Assembly (NCBI RefSeq): GCF_000003815.2
Contig: NC_049986.1
Span: 3,366,679-3,430,678 of the forward strand
From: Branchiostoma floridae
Taxonomy: Eukaryota > Chordata > Leptocardii > Amphioxiformes > Branchiostomatidae
Direction of reading: 5' to 3'
Length of the DNA: 64,000 nt
Position 1 is the stretch's first letter. The number at the start of each line of letters is the position of its first letter. A program made the position numbers and the translations under genes. Under the pieces are notes generated by a model, which was given only the letters and a program-made list of their open reading frames with translations, was not told the DNA's origin and did not search any database. Positions 34,521 through 45,676 of the stretch are shown here, piece by piece.

Positions 34521-36355
34521 TTGATTCGATTTGAAGATTTGACAGGAGAAAGAAAGAAAGAAACATTACGAATACAATATATTTCAACATACCTATGGTA
34601 TGGCTGAAATATAATAATACGTAAGAGTAAGTTTTTGTGCGCTTGGTCATGAAGGTTGATTTCGTGACCTCAGAGCTATTTGTATTGAACCGAATGGGCA
34701 AAACCCATTTACAAGTCACTGCTAGTGAATTCGAATCAATCCCAATCATCCATACCCGGGAGCTGAATCCAGATTGGATTCACTCGCATAAGTTCCAAAC
34801 TGGGCTGTTCACACTAAGGAAAAATTTATTCTAATCGATTCGAATCAGCTCTGGGATGAATTCATTCGCATTGAATTTACCGAGTGAAAACAGGGGCGTA
34901 GATTTCATATTCTTCTGCCCAACGTTAATAATTTCTGGCATGATTTCATACATGTCGCATCGCACAGAAGATGGCATTAATACGATCAAATCATTATAAC
35001 GCAAGCGTATAGAAAATGTACTGCGTATTTGAACACGTGCATCATCGGTATCTCCCTGCACAATTCAAAGCTATGGAAACATCGATAGATGTTTTCGACA
35101 AATATTCCTGTAGCGTGATTACAGATACAGTCTTAAATGCTGATCGCATTTTCAAACAACCCAAAGCTTCTAAAGACGTATCAGACAATCGGTTACACTT
35201 AAATCTAAATAAAATGTCGATTCTCTGATTGGCTGAGAGTTGGTTAGAGGCCACGCCCACAAAAGTGGAAACCTCAGCACGGTTTAGCAGAGCTTCCCCA
35301 TGAGTATCTAATATGCTACAAAATTATTTAAACTTACTTAAATTATTACAATAGTCATTGTACGCAGTGCATTATACATGAAAATACATAGTACATTATA
35401 CATGTAGATAAAGATACACATAAATACCGGACAGAATGGTTTTTATCATTTTGGAAAAATGTCAGTGGTGTCATTTTTATTAATTTACCACAACCCAGGC
35501 CCAGTCCCCCGTCTTTGTCTTCTCGCACGTGGTCCCCGCGTGTCCGTCCTTGCCTATTCACGCTTCCGCCCACCGACACCGGGGCTCTCATTCTGTTTTC
35601 ATCCGCGGGAAGAGAGGCGCACGGAGACTCAAATTGCAAGTTTAAAATCTTTATGACTTGGCTTCGGCATGACTAGACAAAATCGTCATGGTAGGAGCTT
35701 CTAGTCGATTCCCTGTTCATAGACCTCCTGGCTGTTGCTATTCAACATTCATAGCTGTTGCTATTCAGCCAATTCAGATATATAAATGCGTTACCCATGT
35801 TATAACAGACCCTTCTATAACAAATGAAAAATGATGCACCGAATGAGTTTTCCATTAACCCACAAACACCTCAAACATGCGACTAAAATGTTTTGTTCAA
35901 TAAATCTCCTCACAAATTCTTATCAGTGATCATTGTACAGACATTGCTTCGTGAACGTAAGAGAAATATCTTGACATGTTAAGCAGTTACTAATTCCAGC
36001 TCATTATCATAATTTATAAATTTAATAACTTAGACGCTAGCTATGCAGATACGGATTTTAAAACAAACATGTTTGTTTTATTACAGGATGAAATTTTATA
36101 CCCTAATGTGACTAACTTTTCTAATACACCCCTTCCCCTCCGGGTGGTACCAAAGAGCTAACGGCATTCCCTGCCGGTACTCGGAGACGATCATATACTG
36201 GCCGCATGCAAGTCACAACTTCACCTTCAACATGAGCTCCTACAGTCGCCAACCCATCCCGACTATCGTATTGTTAGTATAGCCTAGTGCGTAAAGCAAA
36301 CTTCATGTGGCCAACACATTATAACCGTTTATTTTGCAATTTGTTATTCTTACAG
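34521..36355. other. No gene recognised
   Basis: Includes a GC-richer patch at 35490-35620 without a supported frame or splice sites, otherwise AT-rich sequence. Confidence 0.45.
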
Positions 36356-36358
36356 TTA

Positions 36359-36834
36359 GGTCACAGCAAGTAAATTCTATGGATGACATCCTCTGCAGAC
36401 TGCAAAAATAATGAGATAGGGCAAAAAAACAAGATGGTTAAAAAACAAGATGGCAAATTTTGCAAAATAGACACCATTAACGTTGTAACCTGAACTGATG
36501 TGTCAAAATATGAAAAAAAAGTCCTTCATTTATATATTTAAGAAGTGCACTGGTGTTGTAAAAAAACACCAGTGTTGTGGACTGGCATTACTAACCATGT
36601 TGGCAACTACACTCATGGCTTCCATATTGGTGCCACTGTTACAGCTATATCCAGCAAGTTGCAACTACAGTCAATGCTACCTCTCTAGTGTCAATTCTAT
36701 ATACAATTATTAGGTTACAACACAGCCTTTTAACCAATTTTGGTCTATCCGACCATCCCTGAAGAAGAAAAAAGATCTTTATTTTTTCTCTGAAATTAGG
36801 CGAATATCATCCATAACATTTACTTGCAGTGGCC
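36359..36834. mobile_element. Harbinger-like MITE, copy 1 (476 bp)
   Basis: Ends read GGTCACAGCAAGTAAAT and, inverted, GGCCACTGCAAGTAAAT, extending into ATGGATGATAT. TTA is duplicated at 36356-36358 and 36835-36837. The interior is non-coding and includes the hairpin CACTGGTGTT/AACACCAGTG. A relative lies inverted at 41637-42087. Confidence 0.75.
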
Positions 36835-36837
36835 TTA

Positions 36838-38150
36838 CCAGGTCTAGCCCCTAATAATTATAGTCTTTGGCTAGTTGGGTAGCCATAACTTTACTTCTTT
36901 TTATACAGCCAAATAAATAAAACCAACGGTGGTTCCCCATTTCCCCCGGCATTTCATAGTATAAGTCGAAAATATATACTACAGGACCATAAACATTTAC
37001 AGTGATTATGTCTTTATTGTTGACAATTTTTAGCCCAAAAAATTAATAGTATTAGATATGACATTGTAATTCATTACAACTATTTCAACTTGGTTATTCA
37101 TAGTAATTTGATTTGAAAATTTTGAATTGATGTAACTTAAGATTATCCTGTCAGGTCAATTATTGTAGATTTTTGCAAACGAAACATTGTCACTTTTTGT
37201 GAACTGCAATATAATAAAACGTCATATCATTAGCTTTCCTTGCTACCTCACTCATTGCTACGTTTATAGTCTTCCTATGGCTGTTTTTCCTCTTTTTACC
37301 AGAATTGGGCGTTTCCAACGAGAACATTGCAGGTAAAATGTTTGGCTCCTCATGTTGAAAACACTTCATTAAAAGAGTTTCACGATGGCATATTTTGGTC
37401 AAATGATATTCCCAATAAGGATATCGTATAACAAATGCTTCCGTGTAATTTAACCTAATGACTATTATATATCGATTGAAGCTCCATCAATCTCCAAATG
37501 TATTGCAGTGCAAAAATAGTATTCCTCCACCAATAAAACCGGATACTCGTGCCATCGGAGTACGAGATGTAAGTCCTGCGTTTACCAAACAAAGTTGAAT
37601 TAGCATGAAAATCAAACTCCTTGCTTCGTGAAACACCCTTTTGTTATTTTCCCACGGGAAGAGTTACATTATTTGTGCATTTCACTGGTATTTGAGACGC
37701 ACAATTTCGAAATATTTCATGTATGTGTCACGTGAACAGCTGCGTATATCACATTAGGTTCTTACAGAATTCCATTCACTGTCAGTATTTTCTCCGATAA
37801 AATAGAATCATAGGGGAGGGGTGTTCTTTCACCACACCATTTAAAAGTCAGAAATATGTAGAGCAGTATGCATATTGCTCACCAAAAATAAGAATGCAAT
37901 ATAGAGAATAGTTACAAGAAAAAAATATGGTTGCACCATATTAAAGAAATAGAGAATAATACAGGATATTCTTTTATATGGAACACCAACTACCCTACAT
38001 TAGACAATAAGAATTAAAACATTGTTAAATAGAAGACTTACTGATATGTATGTTCAAACGTTGCTTTCACCAATGAATAATTATAAGGTAAGATTTTACA
38101 GTTGTGCACCTTATTCTTATCAAAACTTTTGCCAAAATAAGGCTAGGATT
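36838..38150. other. No gene recognised
   Basis: AT-rich flank downstream (gene sense) of the fibrinogen-domain exon. Confidence 0.5.
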
Positions 38151-38151
38151 A

Positions 38152-38802
38152 TCAAGGAAGGTTGGGTCTGATTTTCATGACAGACGACTTGATTGAATAC
38201 GGATATGATGTCCAATGCTCCCACTCTATACCATTGCGATTATTTCCCCCACCACCCACCTTGTATGGTTGATTTAAATTCGCCTCGTCGCAAGCTCCAT
38301 ACCACCAACCTCCACGACCATGAGTGAGGGCACAATGAGAGGAATGGTCATCGTTGTCTTGGTCATATGTCGAAAAATTCCTGTTATTATGATGGTCTAA
38401 GCTATCACCAGCAGTGCCACTATAAGAACCAATATGCATGCGATACTTTGCCGTTTCGTTCTCTACATAAAACGAATCATATTCGGCATAAGCCGTACCG
38501 GAAGACCAGTTTTCAAGACTAATTTTTAGACTGTAACTTTTCGCATCTGTAATCTGACTCATTTTCTCATTCCCCAGCCAAAACTCGCCGTTCAGGTCCC
38601 CAAACCCGTGTTTGTATGTTTGCCAGTCCCTGGCGAAATCCACCGATCCGTCGAGCCGCCGCTGAAGGAGAGTCCAGCCCACCCCGCCTGACATCTCACA
38701 CAACACCCGGAACGGGTCCCGCGATCTGACGGGCTGGATGGTATACACACCGCTGGTGTTGTGGCCGGCCTTGTAAATGTCGTCACAATCTGTTTGTAGA
38801 CA
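38152..38802 (-). CDS. Fibrinogen C-terminal domain exon (last exon of collagen/fibrinogen membrane protein)
   Basis: 216 codons and TGA after a likely ATGCAG|TGT acceptor at 38803, phase 0. The whole fibrinogen-related domain is present: CDDIYKAGHNTSGVYTIQP, CEMSGGVGWTLLQRRLDGS, GEFWLGNEKMSQIT, a calcium-site-like YDQDNDDHSSHCA, and GGWWYGACDEANLNQPY. Such domains in ficolins and FIBCD1 bind acetylated or other glycans extracellularly. With the collagen exon (40779) and the N-terminal membrane exon (43573) on the same strand and matching phase 0, it forms one gene of ~5.4 kb. A terminal exon encoding an entire domain is usual for this family. Confidence 0.9.
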   Translation of the reverse strand, partial: CLQTDCDDIYKAGHNTSGVYTIQPVRSRDPFRVLCEMSGGVGWTLLQRRLDGSVDFARDWQTYKHGFGDLNGEFWLGNEKMSQITDAKSYSLKISLENWSSGTAYAEYDSFYVENETAKYRMHIGSYSGTAGDSLDHHNNRNFSTYDQDNDDHSSHCALTHGRGGWWYGACDEANLNQPYKVGGGGNNRNGIEWEHWTSYPYSIKSSVMKIRPNLP

Positions 38803-38853
38803 CTGCATCTTAGATAATGAGGTTAACAACGATACAGAGTTCACATTTATCAT

Positions 38854-39014
38854 CGGGGTAACCTATATCCTTTGTTTTAATCAAGGTATTTTTGGATTTC
38901 AAATCAATATATCAAGGTTTTAGTAATATGAAATCATCAATAGTGATATTAAGTATTTTGAAAAGACCTGTTATCTTGATATTCCTTAATTAATCCCGGA
39001 TATAGGTTACCCCG
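38854..39014. mobile_element. Small palindromic MITE in intron
   Basis: A perfect 17-bp inverted terminus CGGGGTAACCTATATCC at 38854-38870 pairs with 38998-39014. The 161-bp AT-rich element lies immediately upstream of the fibrinogen exon acceptor. No clear target duplication. Confidence 0.75.
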
Positions 39015-39289
39015 CTAAAATACACATTGTACTTATATTCATATACAACGAAAGCAGTGATTATTTTCAAGGCCTTTTAAATATCGTTACAATTTGTAAG
39101 TAATAATGGTAACTATATTTAAGATGTTGAGTCGATATGATAATGTGGTATATATGCAACAAAAGCCAGTAAAGATTTTTCGTGACAACACGAAGGATGT
39201 AAGCTGGAGATAAAGAATGTTTAGACCTTGGAACAAAAAGTGGTAATGAGAAGGTAATATACCTATATTTGTATCTACTTGTTGTAGTA

Positions 39290-40210
39290 CGAGGGTGAGT
39301 CAGAAAGTAATGCAAGTGGTTTCATAACAGAATCGTTTTTTGATCGAATGAGTTGAAATTTGGCACAAAGGTAGAGGCATATGTCCTCTTGATATTAAAA
39401 TATCTAAATTTGTTCATTATTTTATGAGTGACTGAGCTGATTTGAAGATGACCACACCCTTGGAATCCCGTCATAAGAAAAATTAGGTCCAATTAACGTA
39501 CAATTAACAATTTCTCCAAACCAATTTTTGCTACTGTAGGAGACTGAGCTTATACATGTAATGAGCTGCATGTCTCTATAAGCCACACGCTTATTTTCAA
39601 CACTGAAATCCGAAATTTTTTTCTTTTTTCGTTGCTGGTGTAGAGTGAGGTATAAGCGGTCGTCAAGGTCATGCGATTTGCGGTGTGTTGATTAAAAGTT
39701 TCTGTAGTCTACTTTTCTATTAACTAGGAAGACTAAAACTTAGCACACTTCTTGACGTTTAAACAGTTAATAACTGTGTAAAGTTTCGTTTCTTTTGGTT
39801 AATGGAAAAGTAGTCTTTTAACCAACAACTCACGAATTGTGTATAAATCTAACTTGCTCTATATCACAACTTACTCCATCCTAGCAGCTGTAAATGAGGA
39901 ACCATTGGGAGTTAAGAAATGAAAATTGGCATACAATCTATATAGACATTTGTTATCATACATGTATAATTTCAACCTCTTACAGTAATTTTCGATGGGT
40001 CAGATTTAGAGGAACTAATCGTCTGACAAGCATACAATGGTGTGGTAAACTTGAAATCAACTCATTTGCTCATAAAATGATAACGACCAAATTTATAAAT
40101 TTCAATCTCAAGAAGACATATGCCTCTACCTTTGTGCCAAATTTCCACCCAATCGATCGAAAAATTAATCTGTTATGAAACCACTTGCATTACTTTCTGA
40201 CTCACCCTCG
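39290..40210. mobile_element. Mariner-like non-autonomous element (921 bp)
   Basis: ~110-bp inverted termini beginning CGAGGGTGAGTCAGAAAGTA, flanked by TA at 39288-39289 and 40211-40212. The terminal sequence is of the mariner type. The inner part of the TIR contains AAATTTGGCACAAAGGTAGA. No transposase frame; it lies in an intron of the fibrinogen-domain gene. Confidence 0.85.
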
Positions 40211-40399
40211 TATTTTGGTGCTTGCAGTGGCAAAATACCTTGTATCCGGAAGATTCCCTGTTGTGATGTTGGAATGTTGGAATGGACGGACCTGTTCAAG
40301 CCATGCCATAAATTTGAATACAAAAAGGTCTGCAATTCGTCAGTGTAGCAAGTTAGTCTCCCATGGCAGTATCAAACCTGGTCAAGGAGTATAGCCGGC

Positions 40400-40779
40400 C
40401 AAAGGGAGTCAAACGGGCACCAGCTATGTACTCCTTGGCCAGCTTTGATTCTATCTAGGGTCTGCTTTGAGACTATAGCAAGTAGCTCATTGGAAAGTGC
40501 AAGGGAACGTAACTTTGTAATGTTACCTTTCATTCGCGCCGAGTTGATAGTGGTGCAGGTACCGGGAGGTCCAGCGGGACCGGGCGGACCGGGAGCTCCG
40601 TCGCTGCCGTCACGACCATCTGCCCCCCTGGCTCCACTCGGGCCGGCCGGACCGGACAACCCCCGCGGTCCTCGGGTGCCAGGTGCCCCAGGAGGTCCGG
40701 CGGGGCCAGTGCCTCCTTCACGACCGTCTCTGCCAGGCATCCCGTCACGGCCTGCTTGTCCATCTCTTCCTGGTGGACC
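40400..40779 (-). CDS. Collagen-like exon of the fibrinogen-domain membrane protein
   Basis: After a TTGTCCTCAG acceptor (exon starts 40779, phase 0) the frame begins [19 protein letters not shown] and runs ~24 uninterrupted Gly-X-Y triplets, which would trimerise the receptor. It then continues [20 protein letters not shown] to about residue 115. The downstream donor is not clear; the region near 40379-40441 contains a short inverted repeat, so the 3' boundary here is approximate. Confidence 0.85.
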
Positions 40780-41481
40780 CTGAGGACAACCTGTATGGTG
40801 TAGTGGACAGGGTTTCTATTTTATCAACCAAAGCTAAATGTACAATATACAGATCAGACTCAAAAAGGATACGCATAACCAAAGTGATATCTAACGTCAT
40901 AAACAGACTATGCCAATGTGCCAAATGCAACGTTGTTCTAGATTAAAAATTAGCACTTAAGTATGACCGTTCTTTTATTCATGACTACGATCAGGAAACA
41001 TTTTTCTCCTTTCTGTAAAGTGGTCCCTACATGTATGGATGACTGATATCTATTTACGGTGTCTTATGACCTGTACGTCAATCATTCAAGTCGAATCATG
41101 AAAGTTTTAAGCTTTGTGAGATTTGGTAAATATGCAAAAATGCTTTGTTATATAAAAAAAGATATCTTAATTCAGGATTAGATTCACGATAAGTATCAAG
41201 ATACATAAGGTATATATTCACGCATATCACCTTGATAGTTTTGTTTTTCAATGGAATTTTGTATACTTTCTAGTGCACAAAAGCTTTTGTGCTAGTTGTT
41301 GTGTTGATAAAGTTTCGAGTACAAATACAGAATTATCACATATGACTGGCTTTACTGATGATTTTACCGACGTGACTATTGGATAGTTTCTAGGACGCAC
41401 AGTGCCACATCGAATGAAATTTCAACACCAACGAATGCAGTTTCAAACGATAAATTGATTACGTACTTCCGAATGGCAAGG

Positions 41482-41636
41482 TTACTGAGTTGGCAGCTCT
41501 CTTCGCCCTGTGGCGGCTTGTAGCGGGATCAAGGGGGAGGGGCGGCCGGTTCGGCAGGTCAGGGCCGTCCGCAACAACTCGTTTGGCCTCGGGGCGGAAA
41601 CCATCGTCACCCGACTGGAAGAGATCAAGAACTTAA
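41482..41636 (+). other. GC-rich coding-like block, unassigned
   Basis: The plus frame reads RAVRNNSFGLGAETIVTRLE then EIKNLR, with protein-like composition, and stops being distinctive where a MITE terminus begins at 41637. It could be a TE-derived frame or a stray exon on the strand opposite to the host gene. Not recognised. Confidence 0.25.
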
Positions 41637-42087
41637 GGCAGCAGCAAGTAAATATTAAGGATGACATCTATGCGCTAATTAATTTTTACCTGATTTTAAA
41701 AAAAAAAACAAGTTTTTTTTTTCTTCTTCAGGGATAGACCAAAATTGGCAGGTTGTGTTTTTAGCAAATAATTGTATGTAGAGTGGTAGCCTTGACTGTA
41801 GTTGCAGATTTGAAACTTGCCGGATAGTTGTAAGAGTGGCACAAATATGGTGATACCAGGCTACCGGTATTCCACACAAGTCACTTTTACTACACTATTT
41901 CACTTCTTAAACTCAGAAATGAATGCCTTTTTGCTTGTGATGTCATATTTTTTTACTTCAATTCTTGTTACTACGTTTATGGTGTCTATTTGCCATCTTG
42001 TTATTTCATCCATCTTTCTTTCGCCCTATCTCTTTATTTTAGCAGTCTGCAGATGATTTCATCCATAACATCTACTTGCTGTGGCCC
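41637..42087. mobile_element. Harbinger-like MITE, copy 2 (diverged, inverted)
   Basis: The left end GGCAGCAGCAAGTAAAT and the right end (inverted) GGCCACAGCAAGTAGATG match the termini of 36359-36834; inner segments match that element's reverse complement. The target duplication is not preserved. Confidence 0.55.
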
Positions 42088-42429
42088 AGATAGAAAAGTA
42101 ACATTTGCAAGCAAATACGCAACGTTTAATTTCACATGGTATAGCCTACCAAACTACTTCTCTGTTTGTTCTTACTAAAACACTTTGCCACTTACAAAGG
42201 TGATAGTCGTCTGGTCCAGGTCGTTGACCTTATTGGTAGGAAGCGTAGAAGAATATGAGAAACAAAAACAATGCTTTTTATACTTGTACAAAAACAATGT
42301 ACAAGTATTGACTCACAATGCATTGCTTTGTCATGTGTCTAGATTTCCACCGAAGTTTTACCTTTAGCGTTATCATTCATACATTTCTTTCTACACCCAG
42401 TAACAATTTACCAATTTTCGTATTTAACG

Positions 42430-43145
42430 TTACCTGTTCAAGGGTCACTAAGAATTTATTTTTAAACTCAAATGAGCACTGAATGTATACAGTTTATAAA
42501 CATACGCAAGGGAAACCTCTATGCTTAAACCCTTATAATTTCAGTAGGCTGTCAGAATAAACCTGCAAACTGTTAGTTTATAGGCGATTCGGAACACTTA
42601 TTCTGCTTCATTGGGTTTCGTGTAAATAATGACAATGTTTACAACTCTTCTTAACCTTTAAAGGATAGTAAAAATTTACCACTTTTCACATTTACCTGTT
42701 CAAGGGTCACTAAGAATTTAATTTCTAAACTCACTGAGCACTGAATGTATAAAAAAGTTCACGGGTCTTGGTGGCAAGTGTGCAGATGTTGACACACTGG
42801 CAGCACCAAATCTGTAGGTGTTTTTGGCACCTTTAGACAGATTAGCCGCCATGCTCGGTGGGCGTCACTCCACCGTCATGGGGGCAGGGGCATGGTGAGT
42901 ATCGAACTCAGGACCCACTGATTCTGATTCCAACGCTCTACCCCGTTGTGCCACACAGACACCCAATGTATACAGAATGTATACAGTACAAGAAAACCTT
43001 TATGCTAAACTTTCAGCAGGCTGCCCGAATAAACCTTCAAACTATTTGTTCATAGGTTATTGGCAGCACTTATTCTGCTTCATTGCTTTTCATGTAAATA
43101 ATGACAATGTTCACATATTTTCTAGACCTGTAAAGGATACTATCC
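42430..43145. repeat. ~240 bp tandem duplication split by a SINE
   Basis: 42430-42670 (TGTTCAAGGGTCACTAAGAA ... AACCTTTAAAGGATAGT) recurs as 42685-42751 plus 42965-43145. The second unit is interrupted by the SINE at 42752-42964. Confidence 0.8.
42752..42964 (-). mobile_element. tRNA-derived SINE
   Basis: On the minus strand, a box A-like TGGCACAACGGGGTAGAGCG (near 42953) and box B GAGTTCGATACTC (42909-42897) are spaced ~30 nt apart, as in a tRNA pol III promoter. A GC-rich body and an A/T tail follow. It is flanked by AATGTATA at 42744-42751 and 42965-42972. The short pol III head with unrelated body identifies a SINE rather than a functional tRNA. Confidence 0.8.
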
Positions 43146-43273
43146 GGGTAATAAACACGATAAGTGTACGTTTTTATATGTCTATAAGATAGGAATTTTA
43201 ATCGGCTCAAACGTTTATCATCCAAATGTAACTTGATTAAATGTTAGTGCGATAATTGTTTAGCCAACAATAC

Positions 43274-43573
43274 CTCAACGTTCTCCATATGACTGTTGAC
43301 ATCCAACATCCACTCCTTGGCCAGGGCCTCCAACGAAGCCACCCGCTCCAGGAGTTGGTCATTCCGCTCTTGCAGTCTTGTCTCCAGAGAGACAATTTGC
43401 CGTTTGAGGTGACAGTCCTGCAGCAGCAGCACTGCCACCAACACCGTCACGCCCAAGACAGCTGCTACGGCACAGGCGACCTGAACACCCGCCGAGCAGA
43501 CTCGAGACCGTAGGTCCGCATACACCGGCTCGGCAAACGTCAGGTCGCTTGTAATCAGCTTATCTTTGCTCAT
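43274..43573 (-). CDS. N-terminal exon of type II membrane collagen/fibrinogen-domain protein
   Basis: Starts at ATG 43573 (MSKDKLITSDLTFAEPVYAD) and ends at a GAG|GTATTG donor after 43274, exactly 100 codons, phase 0. The cytoplasmic segment carries the tyrosine motif VYADL. It is followed by a single membrane helix VACAVAAVLGVTVLVAVLLL without a signal peptide, then a coiled-coil stalk (SLETRLQERNDQLLERVASL). The order cytoplasmic Tyr motif - TM - coiled coil - collagen - fibrinogen domain is that of type II scavenger/pattern-recognition receptors. Upstream promoter features are not evident. Exons between this one and 40779 may be missing from the model. Confidence 0.82.
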
Positions 43574-43599
43574 GTTATACAACTTATGGATTATTCAGC

Positions 43600-44550
43600 A
43601 ATGAACCAGGTGCTTTGTTCAGCCAGGTTTTACTATATGCAAAGCCCCACGACAACTAAATACTTTCAGGGGCGCCTGAATAAACGTACGTCAATGAATA
43701 GACCCGGGAATTCCCCTGTATTTTTCCTATGCAAAATCAAGTCTCCTGATTGGTTGTCAGGTACTGTTGCTTCCTCATACGTCATGAATGTGCATATATA
43801 ATTACCTTTTAAAGTATTTTTCGTAGAAGTCCGTAACGTTAGGCTTGAAATACAAAATATGACGTGTCTAATTTTAAACGTCATCGCTCGCTTCGAGGCT
43901 GTAAACTTGTTAAGCTGCTATCTTTGTCTTTTGTAAAGGGGGGGGGGGGGCATAATTGAGTCATGACCCCATGTTGAGAGACCCAAGATAAAAACAATGC
44001 TTTAAAATCTTGAAAACCCTTTCTTGGTGGAACTTGTTTACGCAAGTACAATAGAAGACAAAACATTATACTTGTTGAATCAGTTGTGAATAAAATGACA
44101 CCCTTCTTGTAGTTTTCAGTCACTCCTATGAGATAGTGGAATCGTCACCAGCTGGGTGTTTTGAGTCTTCAGGATACATCCAAAGGCTTTGCTATGGGGT
44201 GGGGTTATCTGTAGACCAGCCGAATAAGATTCATTTTAATGTCTTGGAAATTTAGGTGACGAAAGTTGACCAAAAATTTAGCATTTGAAGGAAAGCTTGT
44301 ATGGTTTGATTCCTGAGATAATGAAACATCCCCCTAACTTTCCCATAATCTATTTATAATCAATTATGTGCATTATATTACGTGTATATACTGAATTAGT
44401 GTAGCCCCCATTTCAACGTCACATTGTGTCTGAAGCGTCAATCCAAACCTAAAAAATGGTATCAAAATCACACATTATTACTGTCAACATTCCTCTAAAA
44501 ATGCTTGCAAAATCGTTTTTAAGTATCTCTATTATCATCTCAAAAGTTGT
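43600..44550. other. Intergenic, no gene recognised
   Basis: Lies between the divergent starts of the fibrinogen-domain gene and the LINE remnant; includes a G12 homopolymer near 43938-43949. Confidence 0.5.
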
Positions 44551-44589
44551 TGTTTTCATTTCAGTCTGGGTTCCTCGGCGTGACTTCAC

Positions 44590-45090
44590 TGTCAGTTAAC
44601 TAGCTCGTTTGTATAACCCAGAAAATACTTGAAGCTCTTGATGCAGACAGAGAAGTCCGAGCTATATATCTCGATTGTTCTCGTGGTTTTGATAAAGTGT
44701 GTCATAAAGGCTTTTTTTCATCTACACTGCAGTACCGTTCATGCCTGACAGGGAGAATTTCGCATCGGCACCTGCAGTCTACACAATATACTGTTTAGTC
44801 GTAACTTAGTTACGAGTCCTTATTGCAGCTGCGGGTGCTGATGTGCAAGCATTCCCCTTTTTTGCTCTACTGCCCTAACTTTGCCGTTCAACGTTCACGC
44901 CTCCTCGACACACTCGATAGTTTAAACATGCCTTTGTTAGATGTTAAAACTTTATCTAACATTGCATAAAGATTCACCCTTGCATACGTCTAAAATCAAC
45001 ACTCAAATTCTTGCCACATCTCCACAATACCTACTTAAAACCAAACGTTTTCACATCTGATTTATGTTGCATTTTAACTGAATCTTTAGT
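44590..45090 (+). pseudogene. Degenerate LINE reverse transcriptase remnant
   Basis: ILEALDADREVRAIYLDCSR then GFDKVCHKG (about 44617-44715) matches the RT segment with the first catalytic Asp (AIYLDFSKAFDKV pattern). Further on, LFSRNLVTSPYCSCGCADVQ resembles the C-terminal cysteine motif of the same type of LINE. Most of the RT between them is deleted. Confidence 0.6.
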
Positions 45091-45676
45091 TAGTATTTTC
45101 GCCATAATGACTAATGCCAGCTGTTCTTTGCCGTAATTCAATTCCCCGGCGGGAGGGTAGGTCTACGAGTGTGTGATTGATGGGTGGGGCTTACAAAGAA
45201 CGGCTTCACCAGATCTAGCTGTGGTTAACAGTTTCTTAGGTCATGAACCCGCCAGTTACTTCCTAGTTACGCCTCTAAATAATTGGTTGCCAAGATCCAC
45301 CGACGCCATCTTCCCATGATGCTCTGCGACAGACGCTAATGCGCAGGCGTACAACTAAATCTTCTTCCAGGTTGGATCGACTTTTGTCATCTGTTGCAAA
45401 ATGATTCGAGTGCGCACTGCTAAAACAATTAACGACGAGTTGCATAACGCTTCGAACAACTCTGCCTACGGTTTTACGGTTATACAGGCTTTTCATTTGA
45501 CGAAATCTGCGCCATGTTGGATTGCAGCGTAAGTCTGTAAACAACACAAAGATACTACTGCTTAATTTAATTATCAGCCAACATATGGTCGTCGGAGGAT
45601 TCAAATTATAATTAGTATAACGTCAATGAAAAGCCTGCAGACAATTAGTCGTCGGGACAGTACCGTACGCAACAAC

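Noticed and set aside
36359-36834. Small plus-strand frame with a hydrophobic segment (36498-36713)
   Set aside because: Falls wholly inside a MITE defined by TIRs and a TTA duplication.
40379-40441. Short inverted repeat GGTCAAGGAGTATAGCC / GGCCAAGGAGTACATAGC
   Set aside because: Noted near the collagen exon's 3' boundary, but too short and isolated to assign as an element or regulatory hairpin.
42860-42960. Functional tRNA gene on the minus strand
   Set aside because: Box A and B are present, but no acceptor-stem pairing or proper anticodon arm could be built, and it lies within a SINE body flanked by a target duplication.
45626-45676. Upstream start for the UGT
   Set aside because: Poor start context and it would place 17 mostly polar residues before the signal peptide; ATG 45677 has a strong context and opens directly onto the hydrophobic core.
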